Source: Lunatimonas sp. (GTDB lineage Bacteria; Bacteroidota; Bacteroidia; Cytophagales; Cyclobacteriaceae). Taken from it: DNA of 64,000 nt. Location: contig NZ_JAFIEU010000051.1 of the NCBI RefSeq assembly GCF_020832325.1, forward strand, positions 62,001-126,000, written 5' to 3'. The notes under the pieces were generated by a model. That model did no database searches, was not told the origin of the DNA, and saw only the letters and a program-made list of their open reading frames with translations. The stretch's first letter is position 1. Each line of letters opens with the position of its first letter. A program made the position numbers and the translations under genes. Shown here piece after piece: positions 15,563-24,469 of this stretch.

Positions 15563-15721
15563 TCGGTTAAGTAAAAGGCGCTGTGCGTGATAAGCAATAT
15601 AGTGTAGAATTGGGATAGTCTTTTTTTCATCTACGAAGTATAACCGTTGATTGCAATGGTTTTTTTTATATCGAAATTTTGTAGTAATTTTTCCAGAATT
15701 TAAAAAAAAACAACAGAAGGA

Positions 15722-17461
15722 ATGAGTATACAGATAATGTCTTCCGGCGAGGAATATGATGCAATCATTGTAGGTTCCGGAGCGGGAGGAGGTATGGCTT
15801 CCAAAATATTGGCTGAGGCAGGTCTTGCCGTGGCAGTTGTGGAGGCAGGCGCTGATTTTGATCCGGCACTAGACGAACATCGTACCCAATTGCGATTTCC
15901 CTGGGAGTCTCCCCGCCGGGGAGCGGGAACCGTGCGTCCTTTTGGAGACTTTGACGCTGCTATTGGCGGCTGGGAGATAGAGGGCGAACCCTATACCCGT
16001 GGTAAGGATAGTCAATTTGATTGGTTTCGGTCTCGTATGCTGGGTGGACGTACCAATCACTGGGGCAGGATATCGCTTCGGTTCGGTCCATTGGATTTCA
16101 AGCGTAAGGATCTCGACGGCATGGGTGACAATTGGCCCATCGGCTACGACGATTTGAAGCCCTATTATGACCGGGTTGACAAGTTGATCGGTGTGTTTGG
16201 ATCCAAAGAGGGTATCCACAACGAGCCAGACGGTTTTTTTCTTCCTCCTCCGAAGCCACGCTTGCATGAGTTATATATTCAGCGGGGAGCGAAGAAGGCT
16301 AATATCCCCATTATTCCTTCCCGTCTTTCTATCTTAACACGTCCGGTAAACAATGACCGGGGCGTCTGCTTTTTTTGTAGTCAATGTAATCGCGCATGCC
16401 AGGTGTATGCAGATTTTTCAGCAGGAACCTGCTTGGTAAAGCCAGCCATGAAAAAGGGCAAGGTGGATCTGTATACCCATGCCATGGTACGCAAGGTGAC
16501 CACAGATGATAAAGGGGAGGCCACTGGCGTGTCCTATGTTAGCAAGATAGACATGAAGGAATATAAGCTTCGGTCCAGGGTGGTGGTATTGGGCGCATCG
16601 GCTTGTGAGTCAGCGCGAATTATGCTAAATTCCAAATCCAAAACTCATCCAAATGGTATCGGAAACGGTACGGGTTACGTAGGTAGGTACCTGCACGACT
16701 CTACCGGTGCTGACCGAATGGGTATCATGCCCGAAATGATGGGACGGGATAGGTACAACGAAGATGGCGTGGGAGGCATGCATATATACACCCCTTGGTG
16801 GTTGAATGAAAAAGGGTTGGATTTTGCGCGGGGATACCACATTGAATACTGGGGTGGTATGGGAATGCCTTCCTATGGTTTCGGAGGAGGCATGGATACC
16901 ATGCGTAAGTATATTAAAGATGAATTTGGCAACCCTAGCCCACAAGGAGGCTATGGCGAAGGTTTGAAAAAGGATATACGCACATTCTACGGCAGCACCG
17001 TAGGCATGTCCGGAAGGGGCGAAAGCATTCCCCAGTATACCAACTATTGTGAAATCGATGATAATGTGGTCGATAAGTACGGTATTCCGGTTTTGAAGTT
17101 CCATTATCAGTGGACGGATCAGGAACTGAAGCAGGCCAAGCACATGCACGACACCTTTGAGGAAATCCTAACCAGTATGGGCGCAATCATACTTGGCAAT
17201 AAGCCTGGTCCTGAGAGTCAATACGGGCTTCATAAGCCTGGAAGGATTATTCACGAGGTAGGCACGACACGAATGGGATCTGATCCCAAGACCTCCGTGT
17301 TAAACAGCAATTGCCAAGCGCATGACTGCAAAAACCTGTTCGTGGTGGATGGTGGTCCTTTCGTATCGCAGGCGGACAAGAATCCGACTTGGACCATTCT
17401 CGCCTTGTCTATGAGGACATCGGAATACATTATCGATCAGTTAAAAAAGAAAAACATATAA
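15722..17461 (+). CDS. GMC-family FAD oxidoreductase, catalytic subunit
   Basis: A 579-residue flavoenzyme. The FAD-binding motif is IIVGSGAGGGMASKIL (residues ~15-30), with VVEAGADF for the ribose. A substrate region contains a Cys-rich loop CFFCSQCNRACQ (~215-226). C-terminal catalytic residues are His511 (IIHEVGTTRMG) and Asn554 (DKNPTWTIL). There is no signal peptide. A gluconate 2-dehydrogenase subunit 3-like gene begins 5 bases after the stop. This pair matches membrane-associated sugar dehydrogenases, including glucoside 3-dehydrogenases of Bacteroidota. Export by hitchhiking on the Tat signal of the small subunit is likely but inferred. The sugar is not determinable. Confidence 0.88.
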   Translation: MSIQIMSSGEEYDAIIVGSGAGGGMASKILAEAGLAVAVVEAGADFDPALDEHRTQLRFPWESPRRGAGTVRPFGDFDAAIGGWEIEGEPYTRGKDSQFDWFRSRMLGGRTNHWGRISLRFGPLDFKRKDLDGMGDNWPIGYDDLKPYYDRVDKLIGVFGSKEGIHNEPDGFFLPPPKPRLHELYIQRGAKKANIPIIPSRLSILTRPVNNDRGVCFFCSQCNRACQVYADFSAGTCLVKPAMKKGKVDLYTHAMVRKVTTDDKGEATGVSYVSKIDMKEYKLRSRVVVLGASACESARIMLNSKSKTHPNGIGNGTGYVGRYLHDSTGADRMGIMPEMMGRDRYNEDGVGGMHIYTPWWLNEKGLDFARGYHIEYWGGMGMPSYGFGGGMDTMRKYIKDEFGNPSPQGGYGEGLKKDIRTFYGSTVGMSGRGESIPQYTNYCEIDDNVVDKYGIPVLKFHYQWTDQELKQAKHMHDTFEEILTSMGAIILGNKPGPESQYGLHKPGRIIHEVGTTRMGSDPKTSVLNSNCQAHDCKNLFVVDGGPFVSQADKNPTWTILALSMRTSEYIIDQLKKKNI

Positions 17462-17466
17462 ACCCC

Positions 17467-18174
17467 ATGAATAGACGCGAAAATTTAAAGCTGTTATTGG
17501 CCGGGTCGTTTGGCACCGGGCTGATTCTTTCCGGTTGTGGTTCCGAAACCAATGAGTTGGCGCATCAGCCCACCATAGGTGACTTTGGTAGCTACGGGAG
17601 GACCCCCGAGGAGATCAAGCACAACGAGGCATTGCAATCCGCAACTTTTTTCACCGAGGAGGAGCGAAAAAAAATTGATGTGTTGGTAGATATCATTATT
17701 CCAGCGGACGATGTTTCCGGCAGTGCCACCGATGCTGGCGTGCCGGATTTCATTGAGTTTATGATGAAAGACATTCCGGATTATCAAACACCCATGAGAG
17801 GCGGTCTATTGTGGTTGGATCATAAGGCTGATGAGCTGTTTGGTAAAAAATTCTTGGAGATATCCCAAGAGCAGCGCTTGCAGATAATCGATGAAATAGC
17901 GTATCCTGACAAGGCCAAACCTGAAATGCAGAGTGGAGTCCGTTTCTTCAATACCCTGAGAAATCTGACCGCTACTGGTTTTTTCACCAGTGAGGAAGGA
18001 TTTAAGGACCTGGGTTACGTAGGTAACCGACCAAACGCATGGGATGGTGTGCCGGAGGAAGTGTTGGCCAAACACGGACTCCAAAACGATCCAAAGTATA
18101 AGGATGTATATTTGGATATCACTACCCGAGGTACCATTGCCCAATGGGATGACGAGGGAAATTTGGTGGGCTAA
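17467..18174 (+). CDS. Gluconate 2-dehydrogenase subunit 3-like protein (Tat/lipoprotein)
   Basis: A 235-residue small subunit. ATG 17467 begins MNRRENLKLLLAG, and a hydrophobic stretch ends LILSGCG, so it looks like a twin-arginine signal joined to a lipobox. The ORF could start at 17389 but would then overlap the GMC gene. The body carries the family pattern: FTEEERKKIDVLVDIIIPADD, then ATDAGVPDFIEFMM, then GLLWLD, then GVRFFNTLRNLTATGFFTSEEG and the C-terminal NRPNAWDGVP. It forms a complex with the GMC subunit and probably chaperones its export. No cytochrome subunit gene follows. Confidence 0.9.
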   Translation: MNRRENLKLLLAGSFGTGLILSGCGSETNELAHQPTIGDFGSYGRTPEEIKHNEALQSATFFTEEERKKIDVLVDIIIPADDVSGSATDAGVPDFIEFMMKDIPDYQTPMRGGLLWLDHKADELFGKKFLEISQEQRLQIIDEIAYPDKAKPEMQSGVRFFNTLRNLTATGFFTSEEGFKDLGYVGNRPNAWDGVPEEVLAKHGLQNDPKYKDVYLDITTRGTIAQWDDEGNLVG

Positions 18175-18197
18175 GCACAGTCATTCTCGTATATGAC

Positions 18198-18236
18198 AAA
18201 AGAACCGGTATGCTTTGAGCAAACCGGTTCTTTTCA
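18198..18236. terminator. Bidirectional Rho-independent terminator
   Basis: AAAAGAACCGGT (18198-18209) and ACCGGTTCTTTT (18223-18234) make a perfect 12-bp stem. It separates the converging dehydrogenase and sbcC genes. Confidence 0.9.
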
Positions 18237-18314
18237 TATCTGCTTCTTTGTCTCATTGGTATGATTCCCGATAAAAGCAGACTTCCTTTCAGGCAGGCCA
18301 GTCACGTGTACCGC

Positions 18315-21300
18315 TTAAGAATACGAATAGGCCACTTGGCTGCCTTGGTCTTGGTCTAGGGTGATTTGGGCATATACCTCGATTTCCTGCTGTAGCTCTT
18401 CCACATGGCTGATAATGCCCACCACGCGGTTTTCGTGTCGAAGGGATTTGAGGGTTTCAAATACGATGCGCAACGAGCTTCTGTCCAAAGCGCCGAATCC
18501 CTCATCCAGAAAGAAGAAACTTTGCTCGGCACGATTGAGGGACTTCACTTTTTCTGCCAGTGCTAGCGCGAGGCACAGCGAGGCTTGAAAGGTTTGGCCT
18601 CCGGAGAGGGTTTTTAGCAGTCGTTTTCGCCCGCCATTCAGATAGTCGGCTACCCAAAAGGTGTTGTTTTCATCTATCTCCAAGCTTAAGCTGTTTTTGG
18701 TTAATTTCCGAAAGCGGATATTGGCAGTATTGCACAGCTCTTTTAAGTAGATGCTGCTGACGTACTTCACGAAGCCACTGCCTTTGAAAAGGCTTTCCAA
18801 CTCCTTGAGACTGGTTTCCCGTGCTTCTAACAGAGCCAGGGATTTTTCCAGTGCCAATTTTTCCTTTAAACGCTCCGTACCCGTGTTAACCTGTTGCTGT
18901 AGGAGGGTCACCGCTTGGTGCAGGGCTTGCAGTTCCGTTTTTTCTTTCTCTAGCTGCTCAGCAATGGCCTGGTAAGCGAGTGGGTCAAAGGTGGAAATGC
19001 CAGGTTGTTGCTCAAGTTCCCGGATTTTGTCCTGCACCAACAGACAGCGGTCTTCGTATCGCCTAATTTGGGCCTCTACCGCATCCGCATCCAGGGATTG
19101 GCTGAAAAGCCGCTCGGCAGCCGCACTGTCTGCGAAGCCATGAGCGGCCAATGCATCCTGATATGCCATTTTCTGGGCGGTCAGTTTTTCATGGGTTGAT
19201 GCGAATAGTGCCTTGTAATGATTGAGGTCGGTGATGTTGCCGGTTTCTTTTTTTCGTAGTTCCAGTAGGGCTTTTTGCTTGCTGTCCAACTTATTTGCCG
19301 TTTCTGCAATATCCTTTTTGACCTTTGAGATGGTCTCTTCAATTACTTCCATGGTGCGATCAAAAAATGGCTTGGAAAACGCTTGGTCTTTGATCCCGTC
19401 CCGTTTGGTTTCCAATGCACTTGCCAGGGTCAACGTCCGCTGATGGACTATGTCTAACTTCTTACGCTCTTCGGTAATGGCCTGCCTTAGTTCGTCCGTT
19501 TGTTGGCGCAGGGCTTTCAGTGTTTTTTGGATAGCTTGCTCTTCGCGTAATTGCTTTTCCGCAGATTTGATTTTGGTTTCAAGGTGTTCCAAATTGTCCA
19601 CTTCCAAGCCTGTCAGGTTTTTTAGCAGGGCTTTGAGGCGTGATTGATTGGATGTAAGCTCCTCTGATTTAGCAAAATAGAGATCCTGTAGGTGGTCGTA
19701 TTTTATTTTCTCCTGCTGCAACCGATTTTCCACCTGCCTTGTACGTTCAATATGCTTTCTGATTTGCTGGATTTTTGCAGATAGTTCTTCGATTAGCTCC
19801 CTCGTGCTATGCTTTTCTAAAGGCTGAGGATGGTCTAGGGATCCGCAAAGGGGGCATGGTTCGCCTTCCTTGAGCAAGTGGGTGTGAATAGCGAGTCCGC
19901 CCTTTTGAACCTGCAGTTCTTTTGCGGTCTCCAGTTCACTGATTATCCCCTCTTGGGTCTGAACCCAATTTTGTATATCTGTATCTCCACAGGGCAACTG
20001 GCGTTGCTGTTCGGCAAGGTTTTCTTGTGATTGGGTTTTTTGGGCATCTAGAGAGTTCAAATCATAGGATAGCTTTTTTATGATAAGGATCAACCGGTCC
20101 CATTCGCTGTACGCAGTCTTCCATTCGGAAAGCTGCAAGCTATCCACGCTTTTGGTTTTTTCAGCCAGGGTTTCGTAGGATTTGATCTGTACTTCAGACG
20201 AACTCAGTGTGCCTTCTTTTTCGGTGATGGCAGGGCGTAAACTTTCCATCTGTTGTTGGGCTTCATGTAGGTCTTGAGCCAACCGTTGCATTTCCAACAC
20301 CTGTTGTAGGTCTCTGATCTTCGACTCCCGTTCCGGGCGGCTGTCGGCTTTTTCGCGGAGGGCCTTTTCCTCTTCTTCAAGGGTTTGGATTTGCTGAGCG
20401 TACTGACCCCGAAATCGGGTACAGTTTTTAATAGAAACCTCTAGCTTTTCTATGTCCATTTGCAAGCTAGCCATCGCTTCATGCAGTGGTTTTAGATAGG
20501 TTTTGGCTTTTAGGTACGCTTGGTGGCTTTCGCGCTGCTTCTCTATTTCGGGTTTTTTTTGTTCTAGTGCTTCCCACTCGCCCTTTAGCGTTTGTAGACT
20601 TTTGAATCCTTTGTCCAGTGCTTGCTGCTCGGTAAATGTATGCTCGGTGATTTTTAGCGTTCCTTCCTTTTGGGAAAGATCCAATGCTGTTTCCTTCAAC
20701 AGCTGACGTTGTTCCTGTAGCGCTTCCTCCGTGAGCGCACCAAATCCAGCCAGTTGGGTTTCCAGCCGGATTTTCTCTTCCCGAGCAGCTTTTAGCAAGG
20801 TTCCCGTCCTGGGAGCCAGGTCAAATCTTTCCAGCCCAAACAGCTCCTTCATCATTTCCGCGCGTGGTCCCGGGGTGAGATCGATAAACTCCCTGAATTT
20901 GCCCTGAGGGATGATGACGGTTTGCTTGAAATGTTCCTTTCGCATGCCAAGTAAGGTCTCTGCTTTTTGCTCTATGGCTTGAAAGGTCCCGTCAACTTTT
21001 TCGTAAAAGGTGTGTTCAGCAGGGCGTATCTCGTGAAAGTTTTTTGGGTTTCGTTTCACCGCATAGCGGGCCAGGTAGGTTCCTGCATTTCTGGGGCCTG
21101 CCCGAAACTCAAAGTTGATGATCAGTTGGTCGCTTTGGAGATTCAGCATACTGTTTTTTTCACCCCGGTCTGCCAACCGCTCCGTACTTCCGTACAATGC
21201 CAATAGTATGGCCTCCAAAATGGAGGATTTCCCACTTCCTACTGCACCGAATATACCGAAAATTCCTGCTGCCGTCAGCATCCGAAAGTCTACGGTTTGC

Positions 21301-21350
21301 TTTTCCTTATAGGAGTAGAGGCCTTGTATATCTAATAAAATAGGTATCAT
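18315..21350 (-). CDS. sbcC: SbcC nuclease ATPase subunit
   Basis: A 1011-residue SMC-like ATPase of the SbcCD (Mre11-Rad50-like) complex, which opens DNA hairpins and processes blocked ends. Walker A is GAVGSGKSSILEA (~35-47). Two very long coiled coils flank the zinc hook CPLC (about residue 497-500). The C-terminal lobe has the signature LSGGQTFQASLCLALALAE and Walker B FFLDEGFGALD, then a D/H-loop VVGIISHVEEL. The ATG overlaps the sbcD stop by ATGA, so both subunits are translationally coupled. Length is normal for the family. Confidence 0.95.
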   Translation of the reverse strand: MIPILLDIQGLYSYKEKQTVDFRMLTAAGIFGIFGAVGSGKSSILEAILLALYGSTERLADRGEKNSMLNLQSDQLIINFEFRAGPRNAGTYLARYAVKRNPKNFHEIRPAEHTFYEKVDGTFQAIEQKAETLLGMRKEHFKQTVIIPQGKFREFIDLTPGPRAEMMKELFGLERFDLAPRTGTLLKAAREEKIRLETQLAGFGALTEEALQEQRQLLKETALDLSQKEGTLKITEHTFTEQQALDKGFKSLQTLKGEWEALEQKKPEIEKQRESHQAYLKAKTYLKPLHEAMASLQMDIEKLEVSIKNCTRFRGQYAQQIQTLEEEEKALREKADSRPERESKIRDLQQVLEMQRLAQDLHEAQQQMESLRPAITEKEGTLSSSEVQIKSYETLAEKTKSVDSLQLSEWKTAYSEWDRLILIIKKLSYDLNSLDAQKTQSQENLAEQQRQLPCGDTDIQNWVQTQEGIISELETAKELQVQKGGLAIHTHLLKEGEPCPLCGSLDHPQPLEKHSTRELIEELSAKIQQIRKHIERTRQVENRLQQEKIKYDHLQDLYFAKSEELTSNQSRLKALLKNLTGLEVDNLEHLETKIKSAEKQLREEQAIQKTLKALRQQTDELRQAITEERKKLDIVHQRTLTLASALETKRDGIKDQAFSKPFFDRTMEVIEETISKVKKDIAETANKLDSKQKALLELRKKETGNITDLNHYKALFASTHEKLTAQKMAYQDALAAHGFADSAAAERLFSQSLDADAVEAQIRRYEDRCLLVQDKIRELEQQPGISTFDPLAYQAIAEQLEKEKTELQALHQAVTLLQQQVNTGTERLKEKLALEKSLALLEARETSLKELESLFKGSGFVKYVSSIYLKELCNTANIRFRKLTKNSLSLEIDENNTFWVADYLNGGRKRLLKTLSGGQTFQASLCLALALAEKVKSLNRAEQSFFFLDEGFGALDRSSLRIVFETLKSLRHENRVVGIISHVEELQQEIEVYAQITLDQDQGSQVAYSYS

Positions 21351-22576
21351 GCTTCGTGGTTTTGACCGATAATTTCCCTGAACAGCTCGACGGTTTCTGG
21401 GTTAGGTTCATGGCCTTTTTCACTGTGGTAGTACATGTTAAAAAGTGTGACCATGTCTTTTTCAAGATCCTCCACCTGTAATCCGGTATTTTGACCTTCC
21501 CCTCCCGAGCGTATGAGAGGGATTAGGTTTACAATTCCGTCGTGGGCACCCAGCAGTGCTTTGCGGGTGGCTGCGTCGATGGCGTATTCTGTAGCATAGG
21601 TTAATTCCACATAGGTGTCTGGATGCGCCTGTAGCCAGCCTACTGCTTTTTCTAGGTTTTCAAATGTTTTTCGATGAAGTGGTTTTCCTTTAGTGAGTGG
21701 GATGGGGCGATACGAGACCGGCTTGCCGGCAGTGGCTTCGATGATCACTACCTGTTTTTGCTGATCGGCTTCGCTGAAAGAGTAGGAAAGCGGGGAGCTG
21801 GCATACACGACCGGGCAAGGCGTCTGTGACACGGCATGGTATCTGTGCAAGTGGCCTAGCGCGGCATATTGGAGCTGGCTTGGCAGCAAATGGGTAAAAA
21901 GGGCTTGGGTGCCTCCCACATGCAGGATAGGTCGTTCGCTTTCAGGTTCAGGTTCAGGTTTTGCACCTTCGTTCATGAAGAAGAAATGCCCAAGAAACAA
22001 GTTGATTCCAGCGGAGTCGCAATAGGCCTCAGCCAGGATCTTCCATTTTGCAGCCATCAGATCCCGAAAGGATGCTTCCCGATCACCTTCACCTAGGTAG
22101 GTTTTTAGCAGTACCTCATTGGCATAGGGGGCCAAAATAATCCGTACCGGATCTGAAAAGCGATTGCCGGTGATTTCAATAAACCCGGGTTTAGAACGGG
22201 ATATGAAAAGATTTTCATTCAATTCACCTACAGGTACGATCGTATCGTGTTTGCTATAAAAGAGTATGCCCATCTGCCGGGCAAGAGGATCCGGGGCTTC
22301 AATGAATTGCGTGCTATCGTGGTTTCCGGAAATGACTATCACCGGGCGGGCACCCCCTTTGGAAAGCTTCCGCAAGGTTTTATAGAATAGGTCCACGGCT
22401 TCGTGGGTAGGGTTATAGGTGTCGTAGACATCTCCGGCCAGTAAAACCAAATCTACGTTTTCGCGGTCAGCGATTTCCACAATCTCCTCTAATACGTGTT
22501 TTTGTTCCTCTATTCGTGAAAATTCCTGTAATCGTTTACCTAAGTGCCAGTCGGCAGTGTGTAAGATTTTTGCCAT
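21347..22576 (-). CDS. sbcD: SbcD exonuclease subunit
   Basis: A 409-residue Mre11-like phosphoesterase. ATG 22576 puts the first metal motif at residues 9-11 (LHTADWHLGKRL); the longer frame from 22633 adds 19 unlikely residues. Further metal motifs are LLAGDVYDTYNP, VISGNHDST, and the late FLGHFFF and ALGHLHRYH segments. A C-terminal capping domain follows. It pairs with SbcC as the Mn-dependent nuclease. It is divergent from the RlpA-like gene 108 bases away. Confidence 0.94.
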   Translation of the reverse strand: MAKILHTADWHLGKRLQEFSRIEEQKHVLEEIVEIADRENVDLVLLAGDVYDTYNPTHEAVDLFYKTLRKLSKGGARPVIVISGNHDSTQFIEAPDPLARQMGILFYSKHDTIVPVGELNENLFISRSKPGFIEITGNRFSDPVRIILAPYANEVLLKTYLGEGDREASFRDLMAAKWKILAEAYCDSAGINLFLGHFFFMNEGAKPEPEPESERPILHVGGTQALFTHLLPSQLQYAALGHLHRYHAVSQTPCPVVYASSPLSYSFSEADQQKQVVIIEATAGKPVSYRPIPLTKGKPLHRKTFENLEKAVGWLQAHPDTYVELTYATEYAIDAATRKALLGAHDGIVNLIPLIRSGGEGQNTGLQVEDLEKDMVTLFNMYYHSEKGHEPNPETVELFREIIGQNHEA

Positions 22577-22684
22577 AGGGAGAAATTGTGCGGATAAATG
22601 ACTAAATTTAAACGGTAAAAATGGGTCCTGCAAGGGTGGCTGCTAATTTGTGGTATTGGCATCCGATTTGCTTAGACGGAAATT

Positions 22685-23191
22685 ATGCGTTATTTATTGA
22701 TTATAGGACTACTAGCTATCTCCGGAATATCTCAGGTTCGGGGACAGTCGCCGTTTACGGCGCCGGACTCCCTGCTGATCATCCAACGGGGCGAAGCGAG
22801 CTTTTATGGCAAGCATTTTCATAAACGACCTACTGCGAGCGGGGAGATTTACGATATGTGGGACTATACCGCCGCGCACAAGCATCTACCCTTTGGCACA
22901 CTCTTGAAAGTGACTAACTTGAGCAATGGGTATCAAGCGATCGTAAGGATCAACGATCGTTTGCCAGAATCTTCTAAGCGGGTAATCGACCTTTCGAGGA
23001 AGGTAGCCGAGCAATTGGATATGGTTCGGGATGGGGTGGTAGAGGTGGACCTGAATGTGCTCAGCCACCATTCCATTGCAGCACTTCGCGCACATTACGA
23101 CGGCAACCCTGCCGATCTACGTCTACGCCTTTATTATGAGCCTGTCTTTTTAGCCAGAAACGACGAGGTAATTCTGCAATTAAAATTTTAA
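22685..23191 (+). CDS. rlpA: RlpA-like septal ring/double-psi beta-barrel protein
   Basis: A 168-residue secreted protein. A signal peptide (MRYLLIIGLLAISGISQVRGQ) is followed by the RlpA double-psi barrel: GEASFYGKHFHKRPTASGEIYD, AAHKHLPFGTLLKVTNLSNG, and VRINDRLPESSKRVIDLSRKVAEQL. These correspond to the conserved ASWYG, AHRTLPFG and NDRGPF blocks; here NDRGP is NDRLP. RlpA proteins are lytic transglycosylases acting on denuded glycan strands. There is no SPOR domain, and it is not a lipoprotein by sequence. It is a single-gene unit. Confidence 0.88.
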   Translation: MRYLLIIGLLAISGISQVRGQSPFTAPDSLLIIQRGEASFYGKHFHKRPTASGEIYDMWDYTAAHKHLPFGTLLKVTNLSNGYQAIVRINDRLPESSKRVIDLSRKVAEQLDMVRDGVVEVDLNVLSHHSIAALRAHYDGNPADLRLRLYYEPVFLARNDEVILQLKF

Positions 23192-23383
23192 TTTTAATGA
23201 TTGTTTTGGCCAAGTTGGCGGTAGTTTGGACGTATCCGGATGGTCCTCCTATTGGATAATTGTTAATTTTTATAAAAAAATGCACGTATTAGTTGCTGTC
23301 TATTTAAATTTTTAGTTACTTATAGGGCCGAAGATGAGAAGAGCGTTCATAAGCGGGCTTTCTTCTCCCTAAACGACCCCCTT

Positions 23384-24469
23384 ATGAAAAGAACACATGT
23401 TTTTTATTGCTTCATTTTCCTATCTGGATTTTTTGTTGGCTGTGCAGAGGAAAAGGAAAAAGGAGAAGAAATTCCTATGGAATCATTCAGAGAAGAAGTT
23501 CAGGCTACTTCCGTACAAACCGGGCGCTCCCAACGTAAATCTTTTGATTATCTCATCAATGCCACCGGGAAGATTGAAGCAAGCAGTCAGGTGATGGTGA
23601 TCGTTGAGCGCCAAGGCTACCTGGTCGACTTGACGGTTTCCGAGGGGGACCGCGTGCAGGAGGGTCAGGTGATAGCCAAGCTAGACAACAGCGATAGTAA
23701 GTTTGCTCTGGAAAAGGCCCGTGTGGAGTTGAGTTCCAGAATGGCTGAATTTGAAAACCAAAAATTAGGCTACCCAACCGTTTACGAAAATCCCGCAGCC
23801 GATCCCGAGACCTTGGCAGAGTGGGATAGCCGATTGAAGGCGTCCAGTGGTGTGCTAACTGCGGAGATCTCCCTGCGTGAGGCTGAGTTGGAAATCGAAA
23901 AGTCTACCGTAAAAGCCCCCATCAGCGGAACGGTCGCTGATGTGAAAGTGAAAAAAGGGAGTTTGGTGAATGGAGGGGACGAGGTCTGCGAGATCATCAG
24001 TATGGGGCAGTTGGAAATGCGGGTAAAGGTGCTGGAGTCAGATATTAATTTTATCAGCAATGGTCAAACGGCGGAAATTTATCCAGTGTCGGGCGGAGAG
24101 GAAGGGCTTCGTGGACAGGTCATCGCAATCAATCCAAAAGTAGATGAAAATGGCTTGGTTCAGGTGACCATTAAGCTTCAGAGTCAAGGCAAGCTTCTTC
24201 CGGGTATGAATGCGAGGGCGATTATCCGTGCGCCTCAAAATGACAGTCTGGTAGTCCCTAAGCAGGCCGTGGTCTATAGATCGGGCAGACCGGTGGTATT
24301 TACCATAGAAAACAACCAAGCCATATGGAATTATGTAGAGGTGGGAAAAGACAATGGCAAAGAGATGGAAATTTTGGATGGGCTCACAGCCGATGTAGAG
24401 GTGATTGTCAGCAACAATGTTCAGTTGGCTCATCAGGCCCCCATTCAGATTCTTAACGATGCCATGTGA
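23384..24469 (+). CDS. RND efflux periplasmic adaptor (membrane fusion lipoprotein)
   Basis: A 361-residue membrane-fusion protein with lipobox FFVGC at the end of the signal peptide. The order is typical: a beta-barrel strand, then the first lipoyl half (EASSQVMVIVERQGYLVDLTVSEGDRVQEGQVIAKLD), a short alpha-hairpin, and the second lipoyl half (STVKAPISGTVADVKVKKGSLVNGGDEVCEI). A beta-barrel and a membrane-proximal domain (LVVPKQAVVYRSGRPVVF) follow. The stop TGA overlaps the ATG of the RND pump gene. No TolC-type gene is adjacent, so an outer-membrane partner must be encoded elsewhere. Confidence 0.92.
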   Translation: MKRTHVFYCFIFLSGFFVGCAEEKEKGEEIPMESFREEVQATSVQTGRSQRKSFDYLINATGKIEASSQVMVIVERQGYLVDLTVSEGDRVQEGQVIAKLDNSDSKFALEKARVELSSRMAEFENQKLGYPTVYENPAADPETLAEWDSRLKASSGVLTAEISLREAELEIEKSTVKAPISGTVADVKVKKGSLVNGGDEVCEIISMGQLEMRVKVLESDINFISNGQTAEIYPVSGGEEGLRGQVIAINPKVDENGLVQVTIKLQSQGKLLPGMNARAIIRAPQNDSLVVPKQAVVYRSGRPVVFTIENNQAIWNYVEVGKDNGKEMEILDGLTADVEVIVSNNVQLAHQAPIQILNDAM

